Position numbers and translations under genes: made by a program. DNA of 64,000 nucleotides from Pseudescherichia sp031987975 (GTDB lineage: Bacteria; Pseudomonadota; Gammaproteobacteria; Enterobacterales; Enterobacteriaceae): positions 496,001 through 560,000 of the forward strand of contig NZ_DALZYX010000001.1 in NCBI RefSeq assembly GCF_031987975.1, given 5' to 3'. Position 1 is the first letter of the stretch, and each line of letters begins with the position of its first letter. The notes beneath the pieces were generated by a model that had not been told where the DNA came from, searched no databases, and saw only the letters and a list, made by a program, of their open reading frames with translations. Of this stretch, positions 35,587 through 43,947 are shown piece by piece.

Positions 35587-36255
35587 TTAATTGTTCCGCA
35601 GGTTAGCGGCAAATGAGGTAATGCGCTGTGCCAGCGCGTCAATGTCGCCGCTACCGGACTCACTCCGGCCTGCGGACTTCACGCGGGCGATAAACGCCTG
35701 CGCTTCAGCACGCGTCAGGCCGACTGAATCCCTCAGCCAGGCCTCCGCGTCACGAATGGATTTGATGCCGTCGATACTTTTCATGGCGGTAACGCCCGCC
35801 AGTTCGTTGGCCGGGAAAGTGCAGACGCTGATTTCCCGCAGATAAGAGATGTTTTTGAAAATGAGGCCAGTGGTACCGACGCTGTAATCATCTGGCCCGA
35901 CAGAGAACCCCACCGACATGCCTTCGACAGTGCCGTGCTGCATCGCAGCTTTAAGATCTTCAGAGATGCTCAGGCCGGGTGTGAGCTGCCCGCGTACAAA
36001 CAGCCCCTTCTCGTCTTCATGCATGGCATCCCACTTGCCGACGGGGATAGCGCGCGTCTGATGGTTAAAGAACATCGCCACCTTTCGGCTCTGGTTAGCG
36101 ACCACGCCAGCGAACGCACCTGGCAAAATGATGTCTCCATCCGAGTCGGTGTTATTGAATACCGAGGCGTACCCCTCAAACGTTCCCTTACTGCCGTCGC
36201 CGGTAAACTTAATTTCGGTCTGGTCGAACGCCAGCGTTTTGTGAATATCAGGCAT
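35587..36255 (-). CDS. Prohead maturation protease, HK97 gp4-like
   Basis: About 222 residues from ATG 36255; in-frame ATGs at 36258 and 36267 are alternatives. It carries the herpes-like serine protease pattern with His in MFFNHQTRAIPVG and Ser in VEGMSVGFSV. It removes the capsid delta domain. Its order portal-protease-capsid is that of HK97. Confidence 0.92.
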   Translation of the reverse strand: MPDIHKTLAFDQTEIKFTGDGSKGTFEGYASVFNNTDSDGDIILPGAFAGVVANQSRKVAMFFNHQTRAIPVGKWDAMHEDEKGLFVRGQLTPGLSISEDLKAAMQHGTVEGMSVGFSVGPDDYSVGTTGLIFKNISYLREISVCTFPANELAGVTAMKSIDGIKSIRDAEAWLRDSVGLTRAEAQAFIARVKSAGRSESGSGDIDALAQRITSFAANLRNN

Positions 36256-36267
36256 CATGGCCCCCAT

Positions 36268-36295
36268 AAAAATTAAGCCCCGTCAGTGCGGGGCT
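36268..36295 (-). terminator. Hairpin between portal and protease genes
   Basis: The stem AGCCCCG / CGGGGCT lies in the portal-protease gap, with a broken T-run (TTAATTTTT) on the - strand, so it is a weak terminator. Confidence 0.5.
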
Positions 36296-37544
36296 ATTTG
36301 TTTGTTCCGAGATCGGTAATGGGTACGTTCTGCGACTGGCGCGTCGCCACATCACCGCCAGGCAATGGCGGAAGGTTATCCAGTCGCCGCACCTCGTTAA
36401 CGGTCCGGATCCCGGTGTTGACCATCGTTTGCATGAAGGTGGCGCGGCTCGCTGAATCCCCACGAAGCAGGCCGTCGAGGTTGTGCTCGGCGTGCAGCCT
36501 GCCCTGATCGGACTCTTTCACCAGCCAGCGCTCGATGCTGTATTCCCAGCGATCGAGATAGGGTTTCAGTGTGTACTGGAGAAAGCCGAGGTTCTGCTGC
36601 TCAATACCGCTGCCCCATGATGTTGTTTTTTCAACATCACCCACCAGGTGCGGAGGAACACCGTAAAATCGCGCCAGTTCTGCCACCTGAAACTTGCGGG
36701 CCTCAAGCATCTGCGCGTCCTGCGGCGAGATGCCAATAGGCTGCGTGGTGAATCCGCTCTCAAGGATCCAGAGGCGTTTTCTCACCGGGCCGCCGGCAAT
36801 CTCCTTAAAGTTTTCCTCCAGCTGCCCGCGCTGCTCTTTAGTCAGTACCTTGCCGTCAGTCATCAGGATTTGCGGCGACTTCGCGCCGTTGGCGAAGAAC
36901 TCCCGCTGGTTATCTTCCATAGCGATCGCCACGCCAGCAGATTTGGCGCTGAACGCCAGCGGCGACAAGCCGACCAGCCCGTTAAAGCCGAAGCCCTTCA
37001 GGTGGAATATCTCTTTAGGCTTAAAGTCCACATACTCACTGTCGCGCCGGTACCGGTAGATGACATTCCTTCCATCAATCCGGACATCCATGTTTGCGCT
37101 CATCAACGGCAGCATGCTGATGACATCGCCGACGCTGTTTCGCTCTACATGCGCGTAGGCGTTGCCGTAGGCGCAGAGCTGCATTGTCATCGCCTCGCGA
37201 AACTCCAGCGCAGTCATGAAGTTGTTGGGCCGGAAGCGGAGCAGCTTCGCCAGTGGGTTTTTGTTATCGACCTTCTTACGCTGATCGTCGATGGTTTCAA
37301 AAACGTCCAGCGGCAACGATGCTGTTACGGTGGAGATGAGCCTGATACAAGCCCATACGGTGCTGATCGACATGTTGCGCTCATCGCTCACCACCGATTC
37401 CCCGACAGTGCCGTGAGCCGATGTGCCCGCCATCTGCGAGCCGTTGTCCGGTGTGACCAGGCGGCCACCGGTAAGAATAGAGGCCATGCGCGCCCAGAAT
37501 GGCGAACGTGTCCGCAGGTCAATGCTGTAGTCGGTTTCTGCCAT
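36294..37544 (-). CDS. Portal protein, HK97 gp3 family
   Basis: 416 residues with family blocks ISTVWACIRLISTVTASLPL, FNGLVGLSPL and ELARFYGVPPHLVGD. It forms the dodecameric portal through which DNA enters the head. It lies directly after the large terminase. Confidence 0.95.
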   Translation of the reverse strand: MAETDYSIDLRTRSPFWARMASILTGGRLVTPDNGSQMAGTSAHGTVGESVVSDERNMSISTVWACIRLISTVTASLPLDVFETIDDQRKKVDNKNPLAKLLRFRPNNFMTALEFREAMTMQLCAYGNAYAHVERNSVGDVISMLPLMSANMDVRIDGRNVIYRYRRDSEYVDFKPKEIFHLKGFGFNGLVGLSPLAFSAKSAGVAIAMEDNQREFFANGAKSPQILMTDGKVLTKEQRGQLEENFKEIAGGPVRKRLWILESGFTTQPIGISPQDAQMLEARKFQVAELARFYGVPPHLVGDVEKTTSWGSGIEQQNLGFLQYTLKPYLDRWEYSIERWLVKESDQGRLHAEHNLDGLLRGDSASRATFMQTMVNTGIRTVNEVRRLDNLPPLPGGDVATRQSQNVPITDLGTNK

Positions 37545-37545
37545 G

Positions 37546-39078
37546 CTAGATGCTCAAAAAGTTGTAGATGAAATCGTTAACGTCGCCCTGATCCTCCACC
37601 TCATCACTGGTCTGCGCGCCGACAGACATCGCCAGCGCTACCATGCCGTCGATGCGCCCGCTGGCTTTGCCTTTCACAAATTTGCGGTTGCCGGCGGGGT
37701 CGGTGATGACGGTGGCGTTTTTGGCGCACATTTCGAGAATGGGGTGATTGCCGTGCTTCAGCTGCCCGCCGAGGAGTCTGGCCTCAAGTTCCCGGAGCGC
37801 CGGTGACATCGAGACAAAGCCCTGGCCGAACTCCACAAACCGCTCGAGCTCCGCCTCGGTAAACCCGGCATCTATCAGATGTGGGCGAAGGAAGCGCATG
37901 TTGTAGCGGTCGAACGCCAGCGCCCGGACGTTACAGGTGTCGAAAACGCGCCGCAGCTCGCGGGCGATGAAGGCGTATTCGATGGCCTTGCCCGGGGTTG
38001 TGTTAAGAAAGCCCTGCTTCGCCCAGATGTCGTAGGGAACGCGATCGTTGCGCGCCTTGTCGGCCAGCCCCTCTTCGGGCAGCCAGAACGTGCAGTGCAC
38101 ATCGCCCTGCGTTGTATTCAGCACCAGGGCGGTCAGATCCGACACGCTGGAAAGGTCGAGGCCACCCCACACAGTTTTACCCGTGAGATCGTCAGGCTCT
38201 TCCTTGTTCATGTGCCAGACGGTCTGGCTGACAAACGGGCTTTTAGCTTCAACCCTGCGGTTAAGCACCAGGTTCTCGAACTCAGCCTGGCGCGAAGGCA
38301 GGCGCTTGGCGCTGGCGGCCATGTCCAGCACTTCTTTCTGGTTCATGAACACGTCAAATGCCGGGTTCGCCAGCCTGATGGCCTCAACCGAAAACGGGTC
38401 GATATCTTCCGGCGCAGTCTGGAGACGGACCACCGTTCTCGGGTCAGCACCGGTCAGGCCGTCATCAATCAGCAGGCTCAGCAGGTCACTCGCGTCAGGG
38501 GCCTGGGTGCTGATGATCACCGAAATGGGGTTATCCTGAGCGGCGGTGGCAGTCTCCAGCGCCTCATAAAGTGCATCTCGCGGCCCGCGTACCTGCCCCA
38601 GTTCGTCGTGGGCAACGAATCGCGGCGAGAAACCGTATGCCGTTGTGGCTTCGGCGCTCAGCGCGCGGTAGTACGAACCCAGCTCCGGGCAGTGAATCTC
38701 TTTCGCTGAATCCTTAATTGCGACGTATTGCATCAGCACCGGGTTCATCCGGCACATCTTTGAGGCAAGGTTAAACAGAATGGCGGCCTGATCGCGGGAT
38801 CGCGCAGCGGAATACAGCTGCGAGTTCGGCGCGGCCTCCGGCCCTACCAGGTAGAGCAGCATCAGCATGGCGGTTTCAACGGTTTTGGCGTTCTTCCGCC
38901 CGCGGCTGATGATCGCCCGGCGTGTGCCGTGCGGGTTGTCGAAGATGGCCCTGAAGTCGTCCTTCATGAACTCAGCCATTTTCAGGGGCTGACCGACGAA
39001 CTTACCTTCAGGGATGACGATATTTCTTTCGCACCAGAGGATATTCCTCTCAGCTCTTGTCAGAGTTTTTTTAGCCAT
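37546..39078 (-). CDS. Terminase large subunit
   Basis: 510 residues of the Terminase_1 family (HK97 gp2 type). The ATPase has a Walker A-like SRGRKNAKT and a Walker B region ending in AHDELGQ; the C-terminal nuclease has acidic residues in GGLDLSSVSDL and DRYN. The start is ATG 39078; an adjacent upstream TTG is in frame. It packages DNA with the small subunit 9 bp upstream. Confidence 0.95.
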   Translation of the reverse strand: MAKKTLTRAERNILWCERNIVIPEGKFVGQPLKMAEFMKDDFRAIFDNPHGTRRAIISRGRKNAKTVETAMLMLLYLVGPEAAPNSQLYSAARSRDQAAILFNLASKMCRMNPVLMQYVAIKDSAKEIHCPELGSYYRALSAEATTAYGFSPRFVAHDELGQVRGPRDALYEALETATAAQDNPISVIISTQAPDASDLLSLLIDDGLTGADPRTVVRLQTAPEDIDPFSVEAIRLANPAFDVFMNQKEVLDMAASAKRLPSRQAEFENLVLNRRVEAKSPFVSQTVWHMNKEEPDDLTGKTVWGGLDLSSVSDLTALVLNTTQGDVHCTFWLPEEGLADKARNDRVPYDIWAKQGFLNTTPGKAIEYAFIARELRRVFDTCNVRALAFDRYNMRFLRPHLIDAGFTEAELERFVEFGQGFVSMSPALRELEARLLGGQLKHGNHPILEMCAKNATVITDPAGNRKFVKGKASGRIDGMVALAMSVGAQTSDEVEDQGDVNDFIYNFLSI

Positions 39079-39087
39079 CAAAGAGCC

Positions 39088-39522
39088 TTAATCAATTTCC
39101 CAGGGCTTTTTCTCCCGAGCCAGATTGTTGTTAGCACGGCCAACCGTTTTGGGATCGGCAGTGGCCTGCCGGGTGATCCGCAGACGTGTCGCAAGAGAGG
39201 ATGCCGATCGCACTTCGCGCTCGCGCATCGTAAGCAGCCTGTCGTAGCGCTTCAGCCCATCGTCACGGGCCAGCCACTCCAGCTCGAACTCCTCGATCTG
39301 CGTGGTGAGCAGCCGGGCCTGCACCACATGGCGGCAGTACATCTCCAGCATATCGCGGTGCGTTTCGGTGAAAGAGCTGGCCGGGTTGTCATTGACCAGC
39401 CGGACCCAGACGTTGATCTCCGGATCGCTCAGGTGAATGGACGGCTGTAGCCTGCTTTCAGCCAGTGCTGGCAGCGAGACAGCAGACGTCGCAGCCAGAG
39501 ACTTTCTGCCTCGCTGTGCCAT
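39088..39522 (-). CDS. Terminase small subunit (P27 type)
   Basis: 144 residues, basic N-terminus (MAQRGRKSL) and a helical body with FTETHRDMLEMYCRHVVQ, matching P27-family small terminases. It recognises packaging sites and feeds DNA to the large subunit. Confidence 0.87.
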   Translation of the reverse strand: MAQRGRKSLAATSAVSLPALAESRLQPSIHLSDPEINVWVRLVNDNPASSFTETHRDMLEMYCRHVVQARLLTTQIEEFELEWLARDDGLKRYDRLLTMREREVRSASSLATRLRITRQATADPKTVGRANNNLAREKKPWEID

Positions 39523-39642
39523 CGCGTTTTTCCTTTTTTTCTGGACGTTTTTAAAAATAAAACTGGGAGCGCGGTCTTTACCGGCCAGGTGTCAGAGTTT
39601 TACCCTCCCCCCTGCCTCGCTCCTATCAAACGAGAATGATTA

Positions 39643-39852
39643 TCATTTTTCGATAATCTGCAGGTTTTCGCGGGCCAGGCTGGCGGGTTCCAGCCGTTTG
39701 CCAACACCGAGAGGGATGGTCAGAGTGATCACTGGCAGCGTCTTGCCCGCCTCATGATGGAGGCTCATAGCGGTGACTGACTTGAAGCAGATGCCATCAA
39801 TGCTCAGTTCAACTAAATCACCTTCCCGGTATTCAATCTTCAGATCTTGCAT
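39643..39852 (-). CDS. Hypothetical phage protein near terminase
   Basis: 69 residues, start ATG 39852 behind AGGAG. It has a short beta-rich sequence (EYREGDLVELSIDGICFKSV) without recognisable motifs. It sits between the HNH gene and the small terminase. Function unknown. Confidence 0.6.
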   Translation of the reverse strand: MQDLKIEYREGDLVELSIDGICFKSVTAMSLHHEAGKTLPVITLTIPLGVGKRLEPASLARENLQIIEK

Positions 39853-39864
39853 CACATGCTCCTG

Positions 39865-40155
39865 TTACCAGATCACTCGGCCCTCTTCATCAAACTCGGT
39901 CACCGTCCCGCCGTTCTCCATGCGCTGCTTGACGGAGTCGTGGCAGCGTTTGCATAAACTTTGTAAATTTTCCGGATCGTGAAAGAGGGTCTCATCGCCT
40001 TTATGCGGCTTAACATGGTCCACCACAGCTGCTGACACCACCTGATTACGCTTCAGGTGAAACTCGCACAAGGGCTGCTTCTGCAGCTGGTGATAACGCA
40101 GGCGGTACCATCGCTTGGTGTTGTAGAGATTGTGCCAGGGAGAATTGGAGGCCAT
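39865..40155 (-). CDS. HNH endonuclease, terminase-associated
   Basis: 96 residues. The HNH core reads VDHVKPHKGD, then PENLQSLCKRCHDSVKQ, with a Cys pair for zinc. Such genes next to the terminase (as HK97 gp74) are needed for DNA cleavage at packaging in HK97-like phages, so this is likely a working part and not a homing element. Confidence 0.9.
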   Translation of the reverse strand: MASNSPWHNLYNTKRWYRLRYHQLQKQPLCEFHLKRNQVVSAAVVDHVKPHKGDETLFHDPENLQSLCKRCHDSVKQRMENGGTVTEFDEEGRVIW

Positions 40156-40161
40156 ACAAAA

Positions 40162-40968
40162 TCAGCTTCGTTCAATGATCGGCATCAGTAATGCCAGGTG
40201 GCGAGCCAGGGCTAAAGTCTGCCCAGTCTCTGCTGCGGCTCTCGTTAGTTCTGTCGCCTTTTTGCTCGCCTCGATTCGGCTACATCCTACGTAGTCTTCA
40301 CGGGTCGGGACTTCTTTGATCCGTCGATACAGCAGGCCGCCGGGCTTCAGTGCGTTGCGCATGGCCTCGGTCACAGCCTGATTAATATTCAGCTGCATGG
40401 TGACCTGCGCAGAAGCCTGAGCGTCCTGCGATGTCAGCAGCGCCTTAAACAGATCGCTCTCACGTACAGCATCAATAACAGCTTCGCGCATATCGTCAGA
40501 GAGGCGGGTCTTTACATTATGTTCATTGATAAGCGTTGGGCCAGTAACGGCGAACCGATCCGCTTTAAATTCAACCTGCTTCTTACCATCTTCAACAGCA
40601 GCACCCATACCAGCAGCGTAACGGTGGCCGTTCTCGTCGGTGTTTACCTTCGTTGACCAGTTGGCTGTCGCGTCCACCAGCCTTTGTTCTTCTAGCGGGT
40701 TGATACGTCCAATACGTGCACTAACTGAGCCATCCTCACGATAAGCCGTGAACTCACCGGCTGAGATATTCACCCATCCGCCTGTCTTAGTGCGCTTGTC
40801 CTTCACGCTCAGCAGGCCAGGAAAATATTCAGGGTAACCGGTAACTTTAATGCGGCGGCCTTTGAGGTTGTACTCAGCAGAGCCAGCAGGGCTTTTGATG
40901 ATCATGCCGTTGTCGGTCAGAACGACACGCATGCCAAGCATCGCCTGCTGCGGCGATAAGTATTTCAT
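40162..40968 (-). CDS. Protein with a J-type (DUF1983-like) module, position unusual
   Basis: 268 residues, function unknown. Residues about 110-140 (ENGHRYAAGMGAAVEDGKKQ, then VEFKADRFAV) match the C-terminal module of the prophage's own J-like protein (ANGVRYAAGMGLGV and ADRFAVM), followed by VRESDLFKALL, which echoes ETDLFKDLVEN of J. The N-terminal part resembles a fibre-attachment piece with repeated short strands. It lies far from the tail genes, before the terminase, behind a structured leader. It may be a particle accessory protein. Confidence 0.6.
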   Translation of the reverse strand: MKYLSPQQAMLGMRVVLTDNGMIIKSPAGSAEYNLKGRRIKVTGYPEYFPGLLSVKDKRTKTGGWVNISAGEFTAYREDGSVSARIGRINPLEEQRLVDATANWSTKVNTDENGHRYAAGMGAAVEDGKKQVEFKADRFAVTGPTLINEHNVKTRLSDDMREAVIDAVRESDLFKALLTSQDAQASAQVTMQLNINQAVTEAMRNALKPGGLLYRRIKEVPTREDYVGCSRIEASKKATELTRAAAETGQTLALARHLALLMPIIERS

Positions 40969-40974
40969 TCGGGT

Positions 40975-41107
40975 TTCCTTTTAGATGTGAGCCTGTCGCA
41001 CAGGACAGCCGCCCGAGAGAAGCGGATCCCCAGGCTCACGGCTGAAAGACTCTCTTTGGTGCGCGTGCGAGGCGCATAAAAAAAGCCATCAGCGGATGCC
41101 AGTGGCT
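40975..41107 (-). promoter_or_regulatory. Structured leader element, copy A
   Basis: This 130-bp leader precedes the gene ending at 40162. In + coordinates it shows the Shine-Dalgarno complement TTTCCTTTTAG, GTGAGCC (40987-40993) pairing with GGCTCAC (41033-41039), CTGAAAG (41042-41048) and a terminator-like hairpin with seven A residues at 41078-41107. A second copy with the same order and spacing lies at 44533-44683 before an unrelated gene. The rest of the gene-free interval 41108-41249 shows nothing clear. Confidence 0.55.
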
Positions 41108-41249
41108 TGCTAATTAAGCATTGAAGAAAGGTTTTCTCACCCAAATGTTTAAGCGCCTTTCGGAAGTGCGAAACCTCGTACAGACCGTTTCACCTTACGA
41201 AAAGCATAACTGAACAATAAGTGAGCAAATAAAAGTCAGGAGGGATACA

Positions 41250-41276
41250 ATGATTACCCACACATTTATAGAGTAA
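41250..41276 (+). CDS. Possible 8-residue leader peptide
   Basis: A minimal frame MITHTFIE with a strong Shine-Dalgarno (CAGGAGGGA) ends 4 bp before the zinc-ribbon gene at 41281, which has no ribosome site of its own. Coupled translation is plausible. No homologue can be judged at this size. Confidence 0.3.
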   Translation: MITHTFIE

Positions 41277-41280
41277 ATTT

Positions 41281-41442
41281 ATGACTATTTTCGATGACCT
41301 AAAAATGTACATGGATAAGCCAGTTAAAGTTAACTGTCCACACTGCTCTTACGCAATGGAACAAAAAAGTAGCAAAATCCGTAAGAACATTACCTGTATA
41401 TGCCCGAAATGTGGGCACTTCTTTCTCCCCGAGGAACGGTAA
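41281..41442 (+). CDS. Zinc-ribbon micro-protein A
   Basis: 53 residues with two CxxC knuckles, CPHC and CPKC, separated by 18 residues, the pattern of a small zinc ribbon such as Mu Com. It reads opposite to the surrounding late genes and is AT-rich, so it looks like independently expressed cargo. The next gene (41542) is a diverged duplicate. It may bind RNA, DNA or protein; the target is unknown. Confidence 0.65.
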   Translation: MTIFDDLKMYMDKPVKVNCPHCSYAMEQKSSKIRKNITCICPKCGHFFLPEER

Positions 41443-41541
41443 GTCCCCTGAAAACCTTCTTGTGAGATTTTACCCCCCTCATTTAGCTATAAGTTGTTGG
41501 TAGCTTGTACCTTCCTGTCCAAAAGTTTGGAGTAGCATACC

Positions 41542-41718
41542 GTGTCGTACACCAGCGGACTTAGAAAGCTCAAAGAGCGCCCCGTACATGTCACCTGTCC
41601 CAGGTGCTCTCAGATCGCAGACCAGAAAGCAGGAAAAATGCGTAAAGATTTATCTCTTGAATGCCCGTATTGCGGTCTGGATTTCTTACCATCTGAATGT
41701 AAATGCATTGGAGGATAA
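41542..41718 (+). CDS. Zinc-ribbon micro-protein B, paralogue of A
   Basis: 58 residues from a GTG with GGAG nine bases upstream. RPVHVTCPRCSQIADQKAGK aligns with KPVKVNCPHCSYAMEQKSSK of the preceding gene, and both continue to a second CPxC knuckle (CPYC here). The shared order supports the GTG start. It has an extra Cys pair at its end (ECKC). Confidence 0.62.
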   Translation: MSYTSGLRKLKERPVHVTCPRCSQIADQKAGKMRKDLSLECPYCGLDFLPSECKCIGG

Positions 41719-41777
41719 GCCGCTCTTCCTTCAAACAAACTTTTAGTAACCAGAACACTTTGAGATAGAAGGCAATC

Positions 41778-42047
41778 ATGAAAAATACTACAGACGTAAT
41801 GCTCACATGTGGCATTATTGAGAGCCGTTTTCAGGGAGAATCTTCACATCCGATTTGCATTCATCGGGTCGCTTTTAATAACGGTAAATTCGCATTAATT
41901 CGCAGTGTGAGTAATATTTGCTTTGCAAATGGCTCAGTTCTTAAGCGCAGCAGTCAGGGCTGGTTTTCGGAGAGCAAACCAGAAAAGTTGCTGCCTTTTG
42001 AGTACATCAGTGAACAAGAGTCGATAAGAAGATTCAGAGAAGGTTAA
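41778..42047 (+). CDS. Hypothetical + strand cargo protein
   Basis: 89 residues, AT-rich, behind an AAGG ribosome site. It has Cys residues in LTCGII, HPICIHR and NICFANG but no clear metal motif. It follows the two zinc-ribbon genes on the same strand and probably belongs to the same transcript. Function unknown. Confidence 0.55.
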   Translation: MKNTTDVMLTCGIIESRFQGESSHPICIHRVAFNNGKFALIRSVSNICFANGSVLKRSSQGWFSESKPEKLLPFEYISEQESIRRFREG

Positions 42048-42134
42048 TTATATATATGTTTCTAATGTCATTTGTTACCTTCTCAAAGAAACGTTATTTA
42101 AATTTACTCTCGATACAGGCATATATTCAGCAAT

Positions 42135-42155
42135 AAAAAACCGCCCGCAGGCGGT
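42135..42155 (-). terminator. Terminator after the small gene at 42155
   Basis: The stem ACCGCC / GGCGGT with a CGCA loop is followed by a T-run on the - strand, immediately behind the gene 42155-42391. Confidence 0.8.
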
Positions 42156-42391
42156 CAGTCTTCTTTCATAATAGCAGGCCTGATATTGCAGCTCCGCAGC
42201 TGGTAATCGCTATGCTCGGCCCTGAGCTCAATATCGATTTCATCAAAGAACCGGTCATAGAGCTGGTGGGCTGGCTCGTTCTGCAGCGCCTGAATGAAGT
42301 GAGTGCCATGCCCGAGAGATATAGTCTTTGTTGAGAACCGGAACTCTACCTGCCAGACGACCACCTTGTTAGGATCTACAGGCTGTTTCAT
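42155..42391 (-). CDS. Hypothetical phage protein after the lysis genes
   Basis: 78 residues from the ATG at 42391 with GGAGGGGAT before it. Sequence such as VVVWQVEFRFSTKTISLGHG suggests a small beta-rich fold. It has its own terminator. Function unknown. Confidence 0.6.
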   Translation of the reverse strand: MKQPVDPNKVVVWQVEFRFSTKTISLGHGTHFIQALQNEPAHQLYDRFFDEIDIELRAEHSDYQLRSCNIRPAIMKED

Positions 42392-42578
42392 ATCCCCTCC
42401 GCTCCAATATTTGCAGTCAGGATAGGCCACTAAAGGGACAATGAATACGATACCGACGTCAGTTTTTGAGCCCTGACACACTTTACTTGTACGGCTTAAA
42501 AGGCTTTCCAGCTAACTCTCACAGCAAAAATCCCTAAAATCAGCACACTTAGTATCGTAACGATTGTGCACTTGCACT

Positions 42579-42624
42579 CCCTCAGAAGCATTATGGGTTT
42601 CCTGTTTCTGAGGGCTTTTTTTAT
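42579..42624 (+). terminator. + strand terminator facing the lysis genes
   Basis: The stem CCCTCAGAA / TTCTGAGGG with an 18-nt loop is followed by TTTTTTTATTTT on the + strand. It would stop rightward transcription (for instance from the cargo genes at 41281-42047) before it enters the lysis cassette antisense. Confidence 0.7.
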
Positions 42625-42860
42625 TTTACTGCATTATACCAGGCCTGCCAGCGGTACTTATCCAGTCGCAGCTGGCGGAGGCATTCCGCCGTCTCAGTAT
42701 CCGCCTGCAGGTCTGCGTCGCTGTCTGCGCCAGCATCACTTGCCCTGCATGGGGGCTGCATCAAATCCGCTGATGGAGTTGGCAGCGTTGATAGCGCGTT
42801 GCCGCAGCCGGACAGACTCATCATCAAAAACACAAACGGTACGATTCGGGTCCTGGACAT
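42621..42860 (-). CDS. Outer spanin lipoprotein Rz1
   Basis: 79 residues with a lipoprotein signal whose lipobox is LSGC (Cys19), then a Pro/Ala/Asp-rich periplasmic part. It starts inside the Rz gene in another frame, the standard nested Rz/Rz1 arrangement. With Rz it fuses the inner and outer membranes at lysis. Confidence 0.85.
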   Translation of the reverse strand: MSRTRIVPFVFLMMSLSGCGNALSTLPTPSADLMQPPCRASDAGADSDADLQADTETAECLRQLRLDKYRWQAWYNAVK

Positions 42861-43101
42861 ATTTCACCACGTCGCGGGTTATGGTTCGGTAGATGATTCG
42901 GCCTTCGTCGCTGGCCTGCGCGGCCTTCTGCTCAACAGGCTGAATGGCCTTCTCAGCTTTGGCGCGCTTACCGGCGGCCAGGGCGTTGATGTGGTCAGCG
43001 TGGGCGTACCAGCCATTCCGGCACCGTAGCTCGCCATAGCCAATACCAAGCAGCATGACCACGAGAGCGATCATCAGGATCGTTCGAATGCTAAAGGTCA
43101 T
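42736..43101 (-). CDS. Inner spanin Rz-like
   Basis: 121 residues with an N-terminal membrane anchor (about 6-22) and a periplasmic helical part. It overlaps the endolysin end by 11 bp and contains the Rz1 start, as expected for an i-spanin. Confidence 0.82.
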   Translation of the reverse strand: MTFSIRTILMIALVVMLLGIGYGELRCRNGWYAHADHINALAAGKRAKAEKAIQPVEQKAAQASDEGRIIYRTITRDVVKYVQDPNRTVCVFDDESVRLRQRAINAANSISGFDAAPMQGK

Positions 43102-43594
43102 TCTTCCCCTCCGCCAGGCACAAGCTGCGCTCCATTTCGCGCCGGTTCTGGAGGCCTTTCCACTTCATGCCACCAGCGTAAACCCAGCGGCGCATCTCTT
43201 CGCACGCTCCGGCATGGTCGCCTTTGTTCAGCTTGCGCAGCAGCGTTGATTTCGAGAACGCGTCAGAGCCAACGTTAAAGACGAAGCTGTAGAGCGCGGC
43301 GCGCTGATACTCGTTCAGCGGCGCTTTGACCAGACTATCAACCGTCTTCTTGGCTGGCTGTAAGTCTTTCCATAGCAGGTTGTCACACTCGCGATCGGTG
43401 TAGGTCTTCCCTTTCACGATATCCCGGCCTGTATGGCCATCGCAGACGGTCCATACTCCGGCTACGTCTTTATAGGCTTCGTACTTCCGCCCCTCTACGC
43501 CGTCTTTGCCGCCGAGGAATACTGTGGCGATCGCCAGCGCACCAGCACCAGCTACACCGATGAGTTTTTTGCGCAGGCTGCTGGTCATTGGCAT
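43091..43594 (-). CDS. SAR endolysin (lysozyme, GH24)
   Basis: 167 residues, similar to phage 21 R. The N-terminal signal-arrest-release segment (about 11-28, Gly/Ala-rich) allows export without a holin, then release to the periplasm. The triad of T4-like lysozymes is present as Glu34, Asp43 and Thr49 within VEGRKYEAYKDVAGVWTVC. It degrades murein at lysis. Confidence 0.93.
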   Translation of the reverse strand: MPMTSSLRKKLIGVAGAGALAIATVFLGGKDGVEGRKYEAYKDVAGVWTVCDGHTGRDIVKGKTYTDRECDNLLWKDLQPAKKTVDSLVKAPLNEYQRAALYSFVFNVGSDAFSKSTLLRKLNKGDHAGACEEMRRWVYAGGMKWKGLQNRREMERSLCLAEGKNDL

Positions 43595-43834
43595 TTAATC
43601 ATCTCCGACTTTGACTGCGGGGCCGTACTTCTCCAGCGCTTTGACCTGGGCGTTCGTCACCTTGCGCTTGAAGTACCAGTTAACCAGCCCGGTGATGATG
43701 ATCCCGGCAATACCCGCCAGCACACCGATCGCGCTCCACTCATCAGGGCTGAACTTTGTCAGGATCCCGTTAACGATTGTGCCGCCAGAAGTGCCCAGGG
43801 CGACGCCGGTTACAAGTTTGCTCATATGGGTCAT
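43595..43834 (-). CDS. Holin with possible dual start
   Basis: 79 residues, two hydrophobic segments (about 8-24 and 33-54) and a charged C-terminus (FKRKVTNAQ), a class II holin of phage 21 type. GGAGG lies seven bases before the first ATG. The N-terminus MTHMSK offers a second Met, as in holin/antiholin pairs. The pinholin-SAR endolysin pairing is consistent with the next gene. Confidence 0.85.
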   Translation of the reverse strand: MTHMSKLVTGVALGTSGGTIVNGILTKFSPDEWSAIGVLAGIAGIIITGLVNWYFKRKVTNAQVKALEKYGPAVKVGDD

Positions 43835-43947
43835 TCTCTCACCTCCGATAGGGTCGGGGTGCTGTGTTGTAGTTGAAGTCATGGCCACCAGCTGGCGGCT
43901 AAAATGCACTCTGTAAAAGACGCCCGTCGGACGCCTTTAGAAGAGTG

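Noticed and set aside
36648..37571. 307-codon + strand frame across the portal gene
   Set aside because: Antisense shadow of the portal gene.
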